Source: Prevotella sp. (lineage in GTDB: Bacteria > Bacteroidota > Bacteroidia > Bacteroidales > Bacteroidaceae). Taken from it: a stretch of 64,000 bases of DNA. A program made the position numbers and the translations under genes. The notes beneath the pieces were generated by a model. It searched no databases, was not told the origin of the DNA, and saw nothing but the letters and a program-made list of their open reading frames with translations. Location: NCBI GenBank assembly GCA_017940545.1, contig JAGAYI010000008.1, positions 17,011-81,010 on the forward strand. Direction: 5' to 3'. Positions 38,849 to 51,702 of this stretch are shown one piece after another. Each line of letters begins with the position of its first letter. The stretch's first letter is position 1.

Positions 38849-41014
38849 ATGCGTAAACAATTTAAAGATATTGATATCTATGCAGGCATCAAGGCTCAGG
38901 ATGGTGCCAAGTGGATTAAAGAAAATGGTATTGTAGAGAACTGGAAAACCCCCGAGCACATTGAGGTTCGCCCAGTCTATACCAAAGAAGACCTGGAGGG
39001 CATGGAGCACCTCGACTTTACGGCCGGCATTCCCCCTTACCTGCGCGGTCCGTACTCCATGATGTACCCCTTCCGCCCGTGGACCATCCGCCAGTATGCC
39101 GGATTCTCAACGGCTGAGGAGTCAAATGCTTTCTATCGTCGTAACCTTGCCTCGGGCCAGAAAGGTCTTTCCGTGGCCTTCGACCTGCCGACACACCGCG
39201 GATACGACCCCGACAACGCCCGCGTCGTCGGCGACGTAGGTAAGGCTGGCGTAAGCATCTGCAACGAGGAGAACATGAAGGTGCTCTTCTCGGGCATTCC
39301 CTTGAACAAGATGTCCGTGTCGATGACCATGAACGGTGCCGTGCTGCCCATCCTGGCATTCTACATCGTGGCTGGTCTGGAGCAGGGTGCACAGCTTGAG
39401 GAGATGGCTGGAACCATCCAGAACGACATTCTCAAGGAGTTCATGGTGCGTAATACCTATATCTATCCGCCCGCATTCTCGATGAAGATTATTGCCGACA
39501 TCTTCGAATATACTTCCCAGAAGATGCCGAAGTTCAACTCTATCTCTATCTCGGGTTACCACATGCAGGAGGCTGGTGCTACGGCTGACATCGAGTTGGC
39601 TTATACGCTGGCTGACGGTATGGACTACCTGCGTACGGGTGTCAACGCCGGTATCGACGTCGATGCCTTCGCACCGCGTCTCAGCTTCTTCTGGGCCATC
39701 GGCATGAACCACTTTATGGAGATTGCCAAGATGCGTGCAGGCCGTCTGTTGTGGGCCAAGATTGTGAAGTCGTTCGGTGCCAAGAACCCGAAGTCGCTGG
39801 CCCTGCGTACCCACTCGCAGACCTCCGGCTGGTCGCTCACCGAGCAGGATCCCTTCAACAACGTGGGACGTACCTGTATCGAGGCCATGGCCGCCGTGCT
39901 GGGTCACACCCAGTCGCTGCACACCAACGCCCTCGACGAGGCCATCGCCCTGCCTACCGACTTCTCGGCACGTATTGCCCGTAACACCCAGATCTACATA
40001 CAGAACGAGACCAAGGTCTGCAAGCAGATTGACCCGTGGGCCGGCAGCTACTATGTGGAGACACTGACCAACGAGCTCGTTCACAAGGCTTGGGAGCACA
40101 TTCAGGAGATTGAGAAGCTGGGTGGTATGGCCAAGGCCATCGAGACCGGTCTGCCCAAGATGCGTATTGAGGAAGCCGCTGCCCGCACACAGGCCCGTAT
40201 CGACTCAGGTGTGCAGACCATTGTCGGCATCAACAAGTACCGTCTGGAGCACGAAGACCCCATCGATATCCTTGAGGTGGATAACACCGCCGTGCGCCAG
40301 CAGCAGGAGGAAAGCCTGAAGCAGGTTCGCGCTACTCGTGACGAAGCCGCTTGTCAGGCCGCCCTGAAGGCCATCACCGACTGCGTGCGTGACTTCAACG
40401 AGGGCCGCAAGAGCGAGAACAACCTGCTCGACCTGGCCGTCAAGGCTGCCCAGCTGCGTTGTACCTTGGGTGAGATAAGTGATGCCTGCGAAGAAATCGT
40501 AGGACGTTATAAAGCAGTAATCAGAACAATTTCAGGCGTGTATAGTTCAGAATCAAAGAACGACAGCGACTTCGAGGAGGCCAAGCGCCTTACCGACGAG
40601 TTTGCCAAGCGTGAGGGTCGCCGTCCCCGCATCTTCGTTGCCAAGATGGGTCAGGACGGTCACGACCGTGGTGCAAAGGTAGTGGCAACGGGATATGCCG
40701 ACTGTGGCTTCGACGTGGATATGGGCCCGCTGTTCCAGACTCCTGAGGAGGCTGCCCGCATGGCGGTAGAGAACGACGTCCACATTGTGGGAGCATCGTC
40801 GCTGGCTGCCGGTCACAAGACGCTTATTCCGCAGCTCATTGAGGAGTTGAAGAAGCTGGGCCGTGAGGACATCATGGTGACCGCCGGCGGTGTGATACCC
40901 GCTCAGGACTACGACTTCCTCTACAAGGCAGGCGTAGCAGCCATCTTCGGTCCTGGCACCCCGATTCCGTACTCTGCCATTCAGATGATGAAGATTCTGC
41001 TCGACGAAAATTAA
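38849..41014 (+). CDS. mutB: Methylmalonyl-CoA mutase, large (alpha) subunit
   Basis: 721-residue adenosylcobalamin-dependent enzyme of the succinate-to-propionate route. The TIM-barrel has [28 protein letters not shown] and the substrate-binding [19 protein letters not shown]. The B12 domain has DGHDRGAKV with His605 as lower axial ligand, and [11 protein letters not shown] strong bidirectional terminator follows. No epimerase gene is present in the window. Confidence 0.97.
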   Translation: MRKQFKDIDIYAGIKAQDGAKWIKENGIVENWKTPEHIEVRPVYTKEDLEGMEHLDFTAGIPPYLRGPYSMMYPFRPWTIRQYAGFSTAEESNAFYRRNLASGQKGLSVAFDLPTHRGYDPDNARVVGDVGKAGVSICNEENMKVLFSGIPLNKMSVSMTMNGAVLPILAFYIVAGLEQGAQLEEMAGTIQNDILKEFMVRNTYIYPPAFSMKIIADIFEYTSQKMPKFNSISISGYHMQEAGATADIELAYTLADGMDYLRTGVNAGIDVDAFAPRLSFFWAIGMNHFMEIAKMRAGRLLWAKIVKSFGAKNPKSLALRTHSQTSGWSLTEQDPFNNVGRTCIEAMAAVLGHTQSLHTNALDEAIALPTDFSARIARNTQIYIQNETKVCKQIDPWAGSYYVETLTNELVHKAWEHIQEIEKLGGMAKAIETGLPKMRIEEAAARTQARIDSGVQTIVGINKYRLEHEDPIDILEVDNTAVRQQQEESLKQVRATRDEAACQAALKAITDCVRDFNEGRKSENNLLDLAVKAAQLRCTLGEISDACEEIVGRYKAVIRTISGVYSSESKNDSDFEEAKRLTDEFAKREGRRPRIFVAKMGQDGHDRGAKVVATGYADCGFDVDMGPLFQTPEEAARMAVENDVHIVGASSLAAGHKTLIPQLIEELKKLGREDIMVTAGGVIPAQDYDFLYKAGVAAIFGPGTPIPYSAIQMMKILLDEN

Positions 41015-41044
41015 TTCGCTTGATGAGTGTGAATGACTGATAAT

Positions 41045-41084
41045 AAAAGAGCATCCTGCACGCGCAGGATGCTCTTTTATTTTA
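41045..41084. terminator. Bidirectional terminator between mutB and the hydrolase-peroxidase gene
   Basis: Perfect 15-bp stem AAAAGAGCATCCTGC (41045-41059) with 41064-41078 and a 4-nt loop; A-run before and T-run after, so it works on both strands between convergent genes. Confidence 0.95.
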
Positions 41085-41098
41085 TACCTTCACAGAAC

Positions 41099-43228
41099 TT
41101 ACATGTTTAACAAGTCGGCAATGTCTTTGCTGATGTTCTCCATAGGTTCTGTCGGTTCGTAGCGCTTAATTACCTGACCCTCACGGTTTACAAGGAATTT
41201 GGTGAAGTTCCATTTAATGCTGGCTTTCTTGTCGTAGTCGGCATCTTGCTTGCGCATCATCTCGTCTAACAGTTTTCCTAACCTGTCGTTCAGGTTGAAG
41301 CCGCCAAAGCCCTTCTGGCTTTTCAGGTAAGTGTAGAGTGGGGCTTCGTGTTCACCGTTCACGTCAATTTTGTCAAATTGCGGGAACTCAATGTCGAAGT
41401 TGGCTGTACAGAACTGGTGAATCTCCTTGATGCTTCCCGGAGCCTGTTGCCCGAACTGGTTGCAGGGGAAGTCCAATATTTCCAGGCCCTGTTGCCGATA
41501 CTGCGTATAGAGCGCCTGCAAATCCTTGTACTGTGGAGTGAATCCGCATTTTGTTGCCGTGTTGACAATCAGCAATACCTTGCCCTTGTACTTGCTCAGC
41601 CTGACGTTTTCGCCATCGTCGTTCACCACCTGAAAGTCATAAATGCTCGTCTCGGTTGCTGCGGCAGTTGTCGTGGGACAGATGGACTGAAGCCAGCTGA
41701 ACAGCTCGTCCAAGGCGTAGTCACCACTGTGGGGTCGGTTCCATGCTAAGAGGAAGTTCACGTTCTTCCCTGCATTCTGCAGTTTGGTAGCCAGATTGAC
41801 GGGTATGGGGAATGCCGTGTCGCGGTCTCTTGCGCCATGTCGGATGTACCAGTGGGGTGCAACGGTTGTAGCGGCATCGCCAATAAAACTCATGGGGTTC
41901 ATCAGACGCACGTTCTGACGTACTGCATCAGTGACGACCGTATGGTTTTTCTGGGCCGTGAAGTCGGTGAAATTTACGCTGCTGCCCGTCGCATCTCCGA
42001 ACTCCTCGTTCTCTCCGCTGCCTTCATTCACGTTCTCTATCCAACTGTCGAAGGCAGGAACACCCTTCAGGGCCTGTGTGGAAACCACGTAGTTCAGGTA
42101 TTTCTGCATGTCGAGTGCCGTAATGTATTCACCCACTTGTCGGCCTCCCGTGGCGTTGCCGCGTTTGGGACGCTTCACCTTGTAGCCTATTGGCGGCCGT
42201 CCGCCGGCAGGCAGCATGGGTTTCATGACGCCGTTGGCACCTCCGTTGACGGGTGCTGCAAACATGCCTCCTGCAGAGTTGCTGAACGAGAACCCAATGT
42301 TGTCAGGAATGTCAGCGCCGGCATTTTTTGCTATTTTTGCCGAACGTATGATTTCACTCATGATGTAGTCCATATAATTCTCTGCCGTGAGCGGTGTGCC
42401 GTCGGGCTTGCGCAGGTTCAGGCTGTTGATGTAGGCCGGAAACATGTCTGCCAGTTCCGCAGTGTAGGCCTTGTGTGTCTCGTCGAGTGCCTGCCGTGAG
42501 TCGGTCTGCCGGAACAGCCATTCGTATGCCATGTCGGCATGTTCGAGGTCGATGATGGGACAGTAGCAGACGGCGGCGAACACGTCGTCGCGTTCGTCGG
42601 CTGCCCCCATTGCTTTTAGCAGTTCGGCATATTCCGGCCGGTTGCCCGTGGCTCCTAACAGTGCCGACATGGCCCCGCCGGCGCTGGTCCCGTCGGTCAC
42701 GATGTGTTCTGCATCGCCCAACATCTCCTTGTCGAAGTGGCGCAGGTATCTGACAGCCGCCTTCAGGTCAAGAATGGCTTTCGGGGCACGTCCGGTGTAG
42801 ATGGTCTGTCCTTTCTTCACGCCTTTGTGCTTTTTGGCGTATGCCCGGTCGGCCGTAATCGTGGCGTTTCGCCCGCGCGTTCCCGGAATAACCACTACAT
42901 ATCCTTCCTTCAAGGCTCTTCCTGTGGCGTCGCCGGCCTGTGGCTGGGCAGCAGGTGAAGCCATATAGCCGCCGACGTAGGTGCGCAGGAATATCGGGGT
43001 CTGCTGGGTAGCGCCCTCGGGAACATAGACGTTCAGGAATTGATAGGTGGAGTCTTCCACGTTCGTTACATAGTAAAGCTGTTCGTAGGCAGTATAAGCC
43101 ACCGCTGTACCGTCGTGTAGCTCAATGGTTTCGCGGTGTCCTGCTGAAGCGTCGAACTTCAGCGATACCTGTGCCGTCGTTCCCATGGCGAAGCAGGCAC
43201 CAATAAGTAATAGTTTTAATTTTTTCAT
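41099..43228 (-). CDS. Secreted tannase-like alpha/beta-hydrolase fused to glutathione peroxidase
   Basis: 709 residues. Signal peptide (MKKLKLLLIGACFAMGTTAQ). Residues about 30-515 form an alpha/beta-hydrolase with the nucleophile elbow DGTSAGG (Ser182) and the overall look of subtype-B tannase/esterase proteins. From residue 528 to the end there is a complete glutathione-peroxidase/BsaA domain: NTATKCGFTPQ (Cys561), FPCNQFGQQAPG, and WNFTKFLVN (Trp673). The ATG at 43228 is chosen: it starts the signal peptide and has AGGGAGAG about 10 nt upstream; an ORF start at 43261 would overlap the upstream gene. The reading frame is continuous across the junction, so it is not two genes. Confidence 0.9.
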   Translation of the reverse strand: MKKLKLLLIGACFAMGTTAQVSLKFDASAGHRETIELHDGTAVAYTAYEQLYYVTNVEDSTYQFLNVYVPEGATQQTPIFLRTYVGGYMASPAAQPQAGDATGRALKEGYVVVIPGTRGRNATITADRAYAKKHKGVKKGQTIYTGRAPKAILDLKAAVRYLRHFDKEMLGDAEHIVTDGTSAGGAMSALLGATGNRPEYAELLKAMGAADERDDVFAAVCYCPIIDLEHADMAYEWLFRQTDSRQALDETHKAYTAELADMFPAYINSLNLRKPDGTPLTAENYMDYIMSEIIRSAKIAKNAGADIPDNIGFSFSNSAGGMFAAPVNGGANGVMKPMLPAGGRPPIGYKVKRPKRGNATGGRQVGEYITALDMQKYLNYVVSTQALKGVPAFDSWIENVNEGSGENEEFGDATGSSVNFTDFTAQKNHTVVTDAVRQNVRLMNPMSFIGDAATTVAPHWYIRHGARDRDTAFPIPVNLATKLQNAGKNVNFLLAWNRPHSGDYALDELFSWLQSICPTTTAAATETSIYDFQVVNDDGENVRLSKYKGKVLLIVNTATKCGFTPQYKDLQALYTQYRQQGLEILDFPCNQFGQQAPGSIKEIHQFCTANFDIEFPQFDKIDVNGEHEAPLYTYLKSQKGFGGFNLNDRLGKLLDEMMRKQDADYDKKASIKWNFTKFLVNREGQVIKRYEPTEPMENISKDIADLLNM

Positions 43229-43257
43229 ATAGACGACTCTCCCTGACGCTGTTCTAC

Positions 43258-43800
43258 TCAAAGCATAGCCTCAATATCTTTCTCAAAGTCCTTCGGCTCT
43301 GTGGTTGGGGCATAGCGCTTAATGGTTTCACCGTCTTTCGAGATGAGGAATTTGGTGAAGTTCCACATGATGTCACTCTCTTTCTCAACACTCTTGCTAA
43401 GCTTCTTCAGCAGGGCGTGAGTGGCTTTGGCCTTCAGTCCGAGATACTCTTCGGTGGGAGCCTGCGACTTCAGGTACTCGAAGATGGGTTCCGCATCAGC
43501 ACCGTTCACGTCGGTTTTCTTCATGATCTGGAATGTCACGCCGTAGTTCAGCTGGCAGAACTCTTCAATCTGTGCATCGTTGCCGGGGTCCTGCTCCTTG
43601 AACTGATTGCAGGGGAAACCGATAATTATCAGTCCCTTGTCCTTGTACTTCTGGTTCAACGCCTCTAACCCTGCAAATTGGGGGGTGAATCCACACTTGC
43701 TGGCCGTGTTGACAATCAGCAGTACCTTACCTTGAAACGCAGAGAAGTCTATCTCCTTGCCTTTGCTCGTGAGAGCCTTGAAATCATAAATCTTTTGCAT
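43258..43800 (-). CDS. Glutathione peroxidase (BsaA/Gpo family), cytoplasmic
   Basis: 180 residues without a signal peptide. Peroxidase motifs: NTASKCGFTPQ (peroxidatic Cys36, not selenocysteine), FPCNQFKEQDPG, and WNFTKFLISKDG. Such enzymes usually take electrons from thioredoxin in bacteria. It is 29 nt upstream of the hydrolase-peroxidase fusion, whose C-terminal domain is similar to it, so a duplication followed by fusion is likely. Confidence 0.96.
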   Translation of the reverse strand: MQKIYDFKALTSKGKEIDFSAFQGKVLLIVNTASKCGFTPQFAGLEALNQKYKDKGLIIIGFPCNQFKEQDPGNDAQIEEFCQLNYGVTFQIMKKTDVNGADAEPIFEYLKSQAPTEEYLGLKAKATHALLKKLSKSVEKESDIMWNFTKFLISKDGETIKRYAPTTEPKDFEKDIEAML

Positions 43801-43841
43801 ACCTTATCAGTTTTAAATCGTTATTTATATCGTTCACGATG

Positions 43842-43872
43842 CAAATATATTAACAAACATTTGTATAGCAAG
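43842..43872 (-). promoter_or_regulatory. Promoter of the glutathione peroxidase unit
   Basis: Minus-strand CTTG (43869-43872), 19-bp spacer, TATATTTG (43842-43849), about 41 nt before the start codon. Palindrome-like ATCGTTCACGAT (43829-43840) lies just downstream of the -7 box and could be an operator. Confidence 0.65.
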
Positions 43873-43954
43873 CGATTTGACTAAAACTTTAATATCCTTT
43901 AACGATATGTCGCGGACGATATAATCTTGCGGAAACGGCATCAGAAGTGGTCGT

Positions 43955-43995
43955 AACGTTGTTTTGAACGTTGTTATAACGTCGTTTTAACGAAC
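43955..43995. repeat. 11-bp-period AACGTTGTT repeat
   Basis: AACG starts at 43955, 43967, 43978 and 43989 (spacings 12, 11, 11), with AACGTTGTT, AACGTTGTT, AACGTCGTT and AACGAACTC. The period equals one DNA turn and half of the 22-bp arrays. Confidence 0.7.
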
Positions 43996-44044
43996 TCACG
44001 GAGAATGTGACTTCACGGTGTCCTTCACTAACAATAAAAGCGAA

Positions 44045-44139
44045 AAATCCTGCATTTCCTGCACCCGATACTGATTATCAGCATGTTGCAAAGATTTTTC
44101 TGCACCCAAACCTGCACCTAAATCACCATTTCTTGCACC
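44045..44139. repeat. Left arm of a ~95-bp inverted repeat
   Basis: This arm and the one at 44438-44533 are near-identical in opposite orientation, differing at only a few bases (for example TTTTTCTGCACCC against TTTTCCTGCACCT). The arms are rich in CCTGCACC motifs and enclose about 300 bp that contain 22-bp-period array 2. Confidence 0.85.
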
Positions 44140-44201
44140 TGACCGCTGTTTTGATATACGTTAACGTCAGTACCAGATTTTATCCAATATTTTGGTACGG
44201 A

Positions 44202-44338
44202 CAGTACCACGCGCATGTACAAGCAGTACCAGTCCCATGTATAACGGCTACCACGCCGCTGAACAAGCAGTACAACGCCGTTTGCAACTGCGTAAACGCC
44301 GTTCAAGATTGCTTAAACGCCGTTCATAAAGACTGCGG
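44202..44338. repeat. 22-bp-period array 2
   Basis: Units start at 44202, 44224, 44246, 44268 and 44290, then one near 44311. They share CAGTACCACGC at the left, which changes step by step to TACAACGCCGTTT and TAAACGCCGTT at the right. The right-hand core matches that of array 1. An inverted GGTACG core lies in the preceding 22 bp. Confidence 0.8.
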
Positions 44339-44437
44339 CAACCAGTGAAACTTAAAATAATACCCATGATTCCAATTCCTTTCAAGAAAATGTCGGTGTC
44401 ATTCTGGTGCTTAAGGGCGTTTGTTTCCTTGTCGGCA

Positions 44438-44533
44438 GGTGCAGGAAATGGGGATTTAGGTGCAGGTTTAGGTGCAGGAAAATCTTTGCAACATGCTGAT
44501 AATCAGTATCGGGTGCAGGAAATGCAGGAAATT
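44438..44533. repeat. Right arm of the ~95-bp inverted repeat
   Basis: Reverse complement of 44045-44139 with few differences. No recombinase gene is nearby. Confidence 0.85.
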
Positions 44534-45073
44534 TGGGAGAAACCGTGTGTTACTTGCGAAAGAGCTTTGAACAACCAATTAGGATAAATACGGGAAACAC
44601 GCATCAAACAGTCTGTCTGTTTATAAAAGACAGTCCACATCAACAATTTCAGATTATTCCGAAAAGCCAGTTGGAAAATTGTTTTAGCAACGGACCACAG
44701 GACTTTAGGACTATTTCACACACCATGCATAAAAGTCTTTCAAGTCCTGTATTCCGTTGCAAATACACAGCCGTATTTTCGGGTAGAATCATCATTTCTT
44801 GAAGAACCTCATTGCCGCAATCGGAGCATATTGTTGTCTTTGACAACAAACCAGAGGTCATTCAAGGATATCGTATTAAAGGCACTAAATAAAATGCGCA
44901 AGTTTACTGCCGATTGTATTCACAATAAAGTTGTTCCATATTGGAATCTTCTTTTTGAATAGCATATTTAAAATTGAGAGGCTCTATTGCTAAAAATCCT
45001 TCCAAATGGATTTCCTTTTACCAGTTCCATTGGACTGCTTGAAGTTGCCACTACCTTCACAAAGAATTTCATA
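44534..45073. other. Intergenic stretch without a recognised gene
   Basis: About 540 bp, A/T-richer than its surroundings. Only short overlapping frames are present. One minus-strand frame (44649-44861, 70 residues) has two CxxC pairs (CSDC, CMVC) like a zinc ribbon and could be a decayed gene fragment, but nothing supports it as expressed. Confidence 0.4.
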
Positions 45074-46111
45074 TCAATAGATAGGAACCTTTTTAGTTTC
45101 CCATTCAGATTGAGGTATCATGATTCCGGCTTTCCTTGCTTTATTCCGCCATTTCGCCATCTCTTTTTGTGCGTTACGAAGGAGTTCCATATTTTTTTGA
45201 TATGTTACAGTTCCACCGCTATGTCCTGCAAGAGAATTATATACATTCTGGGCTTGTTTCTCCCATTTTCGATACATCGTTTCGTAATTGCCGCCAGAAG
45301 ATGAATTGCTACCACTGCTATAAGACGAAGAGCCATAATAACCTGAGCTATAATTCTGATTTGCCTCTACTGCACTTGACCATGCGCTGGCTGCAGCACC
45401 GCCAACCGTTACAATTGTCAGAAGCGTTGCCCCGACATATCTCCATGCACTTGACTTGAAACGAATGCCAAGCGTGGCCATTACTACGGGTTTGTTTTCG
45501 TCTTTATATCCTTTATAGAAACAAGGTATATTGTAAGTTGCACCAAGACTTAAGCATTTCCAGTTGATGGCAACAGAGGGTTCTAAACCAACTTGTAGCT
45601 GGTCACCCCATTTCGAATCACTCCAGCCATTATTCGTGTTGTTTTCATTTCGATAAAATCTCCAACTGCCGTCAGGTATAAAAGACATGTATGGGCCAAC
45701 TCCGACATGAAGTGAAAAGTCTTTACCAAGTGGTTGCTTATATGTCAGGCGTAATGGCAATTCTATAAGGCTCTTGGCTTCGAATTGTCTGTTCTCTGTT
45801 TGTGTATAAGAACTGCCAACTGTTTTTATCGTGTATTCATTCTCTACAAATGAATGGTGCCTCTTATAACGCAGTCCTGTTTCCAGATTCAACTTGTCAT
45901 TAAGCGGAATTTCTATTCCCAAGCCCGCCATCCATTCCTGGAAATTTTCCTTCTCCCTGTTGTCGCTACTATGGGTATCATAGAAGTACGCTTCACGGGA
46001 CATCCAACCACCTTTCAAGTTCCACATTACCTGCGACTTAGCCGTAGCGAACAACACCATAAAGAGGATTGCAAAGGTTCCTCGTTTTCTAAAAAATCCA
46101 TCATTCTTCAT
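45074..46111 (-). CDS. Outer-membrane beta-barrel-like protein of unknown function
   Basis: 345 residues from the ATG at 46111 (MKNDGFFRKRGTFAILFMVLFATAKSQ, a signal peptide). Residues about 30-235 show alternating strands of a PorT/OmpW-like small barrel (GLGIEIPLNDKLNLETGLRYKRHH; FSLHVGVGPYMSFIP). Then comes a hydrophobic segment (YVGATLLTIVTVGGAAASAW), a Ser/Gly/Tyr-rich linker and a Lys/Arg-rich helical tail. No named family was recognised beyond the barrel pattern. A candidate structured RNA lies in its leader region. Confidence 0.7.
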   Translation of the reverse strand: MKNDGFFRKRGTFAILFMVLFATAKSQVMWNLKGGWMSREAYFYDTHSSDNREKENFQEWMAGLGIEIPLNDKLNLETGLRYKRHHSFVENEYTIKTVGSSYTQTENRQFEAKSLIELPLRLTYKQPLGKDFSLHVGVGPYMSFIPDGSWRFYRNENNTNNGWSDSKWGDQLQVGLEPSVAINWKCLSLGATYNIPCFYKGYKDENKPVVMATLGIRFKSSAWRYVGATLLTIVTVGGAAASAWSSAVEANQNYSSGYYGSSSYSSGSNSSSGGNYETMYRKWEKQAQNVYNSLAGHSGGTVTYQKNMELLRNAQKEMAKWRNKARKAGIMIPQSEWETKKVPIY

Positions 46112-46185
46112 AATTGTGTATTTTTGGTTAATAATAAAAAGAGTAGCAGAAGTAAGGGCAGAAAGAATGGCGTGGTCATCCTTAT

Positions 46186-46368
46186 GCACTAAACCTTAGA
46201 GGCGAGCCTAGGAAAATTGGAACCCCTACTATCTAATAAGAATGCTCCACGCCATAAGCGTGTGCATAGCATATACAGATAGTCAGGTATGCCCTTCCTC
46301 AGGCTTTCCCCTTGCTTCGTCTTTCGACCATTCCAAATTAAGTTTCCTAGGCTTCTTCGGTTTAGTGC
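46186..46368 (-). ncRNA. Candidate structured RNA (leader or independent transcript)
   Basis: GCACTAAACC (46186-46195) and GGTTTAGTGC (46359-46368) are perfect complements closing a 183-nt domain. Inside, 46206-46222 (GCCTAGGAAAATTGGAA) pairs with 46331-46352, ACTATCT (46228-46234) with AGATAGT (46277-46283), and ATGCT/AGCAT plus CACGC/GCGTG form a central hairpin. On the minus strand GTC-GAAA-GAC is a tetraloop hairpin. A TATCTTTG box on minus at 46419-46426 suggests leftward transcription, ending near the start of the barrel gene. It could be a riboswitch-like leader, a 6S-like RNA or a small palindromic element; no Rfam family was recognised by eye. Confidence 0.6.
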
Positions 46369-46418
46369 GAAATAAAAGCTAATGCATCTCTGACTCGGGA
46401 TTTCTCCCCAAATCGCTA

Positions 46419-46452
46419 CAAAGATAGTGAAAAAATTTCAAACAACTGCAAT
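46419..46452 (-). promoter_or_regulatory. Probable promoter of the structured RNA / barrel gene
   Basis: Minus-strand TATCTTTG (46419-46426) with ATTG (46449-46452) 22 bp upstream. Confidence 0.5.
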
Positions 46453-46532
46453 TTCGTTAGGAAATTTGTAAAAAAATATGTCAATTCGGGAAATATGCCA
46501 AAATCAGTACACATTACTGTCAAAAGAATTAG

Positions 46533-46642
46533 AGAGTGCCGTGGAAACCGGGAGAAAGCTATCAACTTTTGCCCACCGTGGTATCAACTTTTGTTTGCCG
46601 CAGTACCAACTTCGTCGGCATTTTGTGATACCACGGTGCATG
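46533..46642. repeat. 22-bp-period array 3
   Basis: Units start at 46533, 46555, 46577, 46599 and 46621, exact 22-bp steps. TATCAAC, TATCAAC and TACCAAC sit at the same offset in units 2-4. Unit 5 carries the opposite orientation: TGATACCACGGTG (46626-46638) is the perfect reverse complement of CACCGTGGTATCA (46574-46586). Confidence 0.75.
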
Positions 46643-46780
46643 AAAGTACACATTATCTTCAACAAAAGATTATACCATCTCGGGCAAAAGTAGATGCGAA
46701 ATCAAATAATAGTAGGAAAAACGCCAGTCAAGGTTCAAGGACATCGTGTTGAAGATGCAAGCTGAAACAACTGAAAAGAA

Positions 46781-46836
46781 AACCTCACTTGGCGAAGAAA
46801 CTTCTTGCAAAGCTTTCTTGATTGCCAAATGAGGTT
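46781..46836. terminator. Stem-loop after the lipoprotein gene
   Basis: AACCTCACTTGGC (46781-46793) with GCCAAATGAGGTT (46824-46836), 13 bp with one mismatch and a 30-nt loop; the minus strand continues TTCTTTTC. It is the likely terminator of the gene at 46884-47393. Confidence 0.6.
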
Positions 46837-46883
46837 GTGATATGTTCTTGAAAATCAATCAAGAACGTGAAGTCATTGACGTA

Positions 46884-47393
46884 TTAGTTAGGCCATTTGT
46901 TGTAACTGGACTTGGTGTAGCTGAACTTGTACTTGAAGTCAGTCTTTTCAAACCAGTAGCCGGAGAAGCTGTTTCCGTTGATGACCAGCTCCTGCGTTCT
47001 GTATTCGGCATAGACAGGTTTCCATCCCGATTTGCGGTACGATATTTTCAGCTGGTCATTATCGAAGCTCCACGTAAACTCGCTTGACTCCTTGATGGAC
47101 TCTTTGTAATTGTTCTCGAAAACCAGCAGCAAACCGGTGCCTGAGGTGGATGTGGTTGATGCACGGTCGAACCTGCGGACAACATAGTCCTGATCTTCGT
47201 CAGTCCAGTTTCCCAGCTCTTTGCGCTGTGCCTGGTCGTAGCCTTCCCAGGCAGCTGAAGTGGAGTTTTGTGTCAGGGCATTAGCAAATTTCAATCTGTT
47301 CTCCTCGGAATCAGAATCTTCGCTTTTACTGCAGCTTACCATCGTCATGCTGAATGCAGCAATCATGGCCATAAATAACAAATGCTTTTTCAT
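46884..47393 (-). CDS. Small lipoprotein of unknown function
   Basis: 169 residues with a lipoprotein signal (AAFSMTMVSC, Cys21) followed by an acidic Ser/Asp/Glu linker. The mature part has strand-rich segments (FTWSFDNDQLKISYRKSGW; LVINGNSFSGYWFEKTDFKYKFSY) that resemble a small lipocalin-like or DUF barrel found in Bacteroidota lipoproteins. Function unknown. A TAATTTTG box on minus at 47462-47469 could be its -7 element. Confidence 0.8.
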   Translation of the reverse strand: MKKHLLFMAMIAAFSMTMVSCSKSEDSDSEENRLKFANALTQNSTSAAWEGYDQAQRKELGNWTDEDQDYVVRRFDRASTTSTSGTGLLLVFENNYKESIKESSEFTWSFDNDQLKISYRKSGWKPVYAEYRTQELVINGNSFSGYWFEKTDFKYKFSYTKSSYNKWPN

Positions 47394-47533
47394 GTTCTTT
47401 TTGTAAAATAGTTATTTTAATATACCTTGTGACGTCAGGCATGTTATCCCGAAATCGGGCGCAAAATTACAAATAATTATTTAATAATAAGAACATTCTT
47501 GCCGCTTTAACGTTTTTTTTCAACAATTCTTTG

Positions 47534-47541
47534 TAATTTTG
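47534..47541 (+). promoter_or_regulatory. -7 box upstream of the beta-galactosidase gene
   Basis: TAATTTTG matches TAnnTTTG, 77 nt before the start codon; the -33 region has no clear TTTG. A small palindrome, CTTTTCGA-ATGG-TCGAAAG (47551-47569), follows and might bind a regulator. Confidence 0.45.
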
Positions 47542-47618
47542 CAGCATACTTTTCGAATGGTCGAAAGCAAACATGTGCAATAACTTTAGTTATTCTGTAA
47601 CTTTAATTATATAGAGCA

Positions 47619-51702
<4,084 letters not shown>

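Noticed and set aside
38032-40099. Long minus-strand frames opposite the mutase genes
   Set aside because: They are antisense shadows; both mutase subunits are full length with conserved motifs.
44649-44861. Possible small zinc-ribbon protein on minus (70 residues, CxxC pairs)
   Set aside because: No promoter, no recognisable homologue and no clear start; described only as part of an empty intergenic stretch.
46478-46752. Two overlapping short plus-strand frames
   Set aside because: They run through 22-bp array 3, so their residues come from a repeat; composition is not protein-like.
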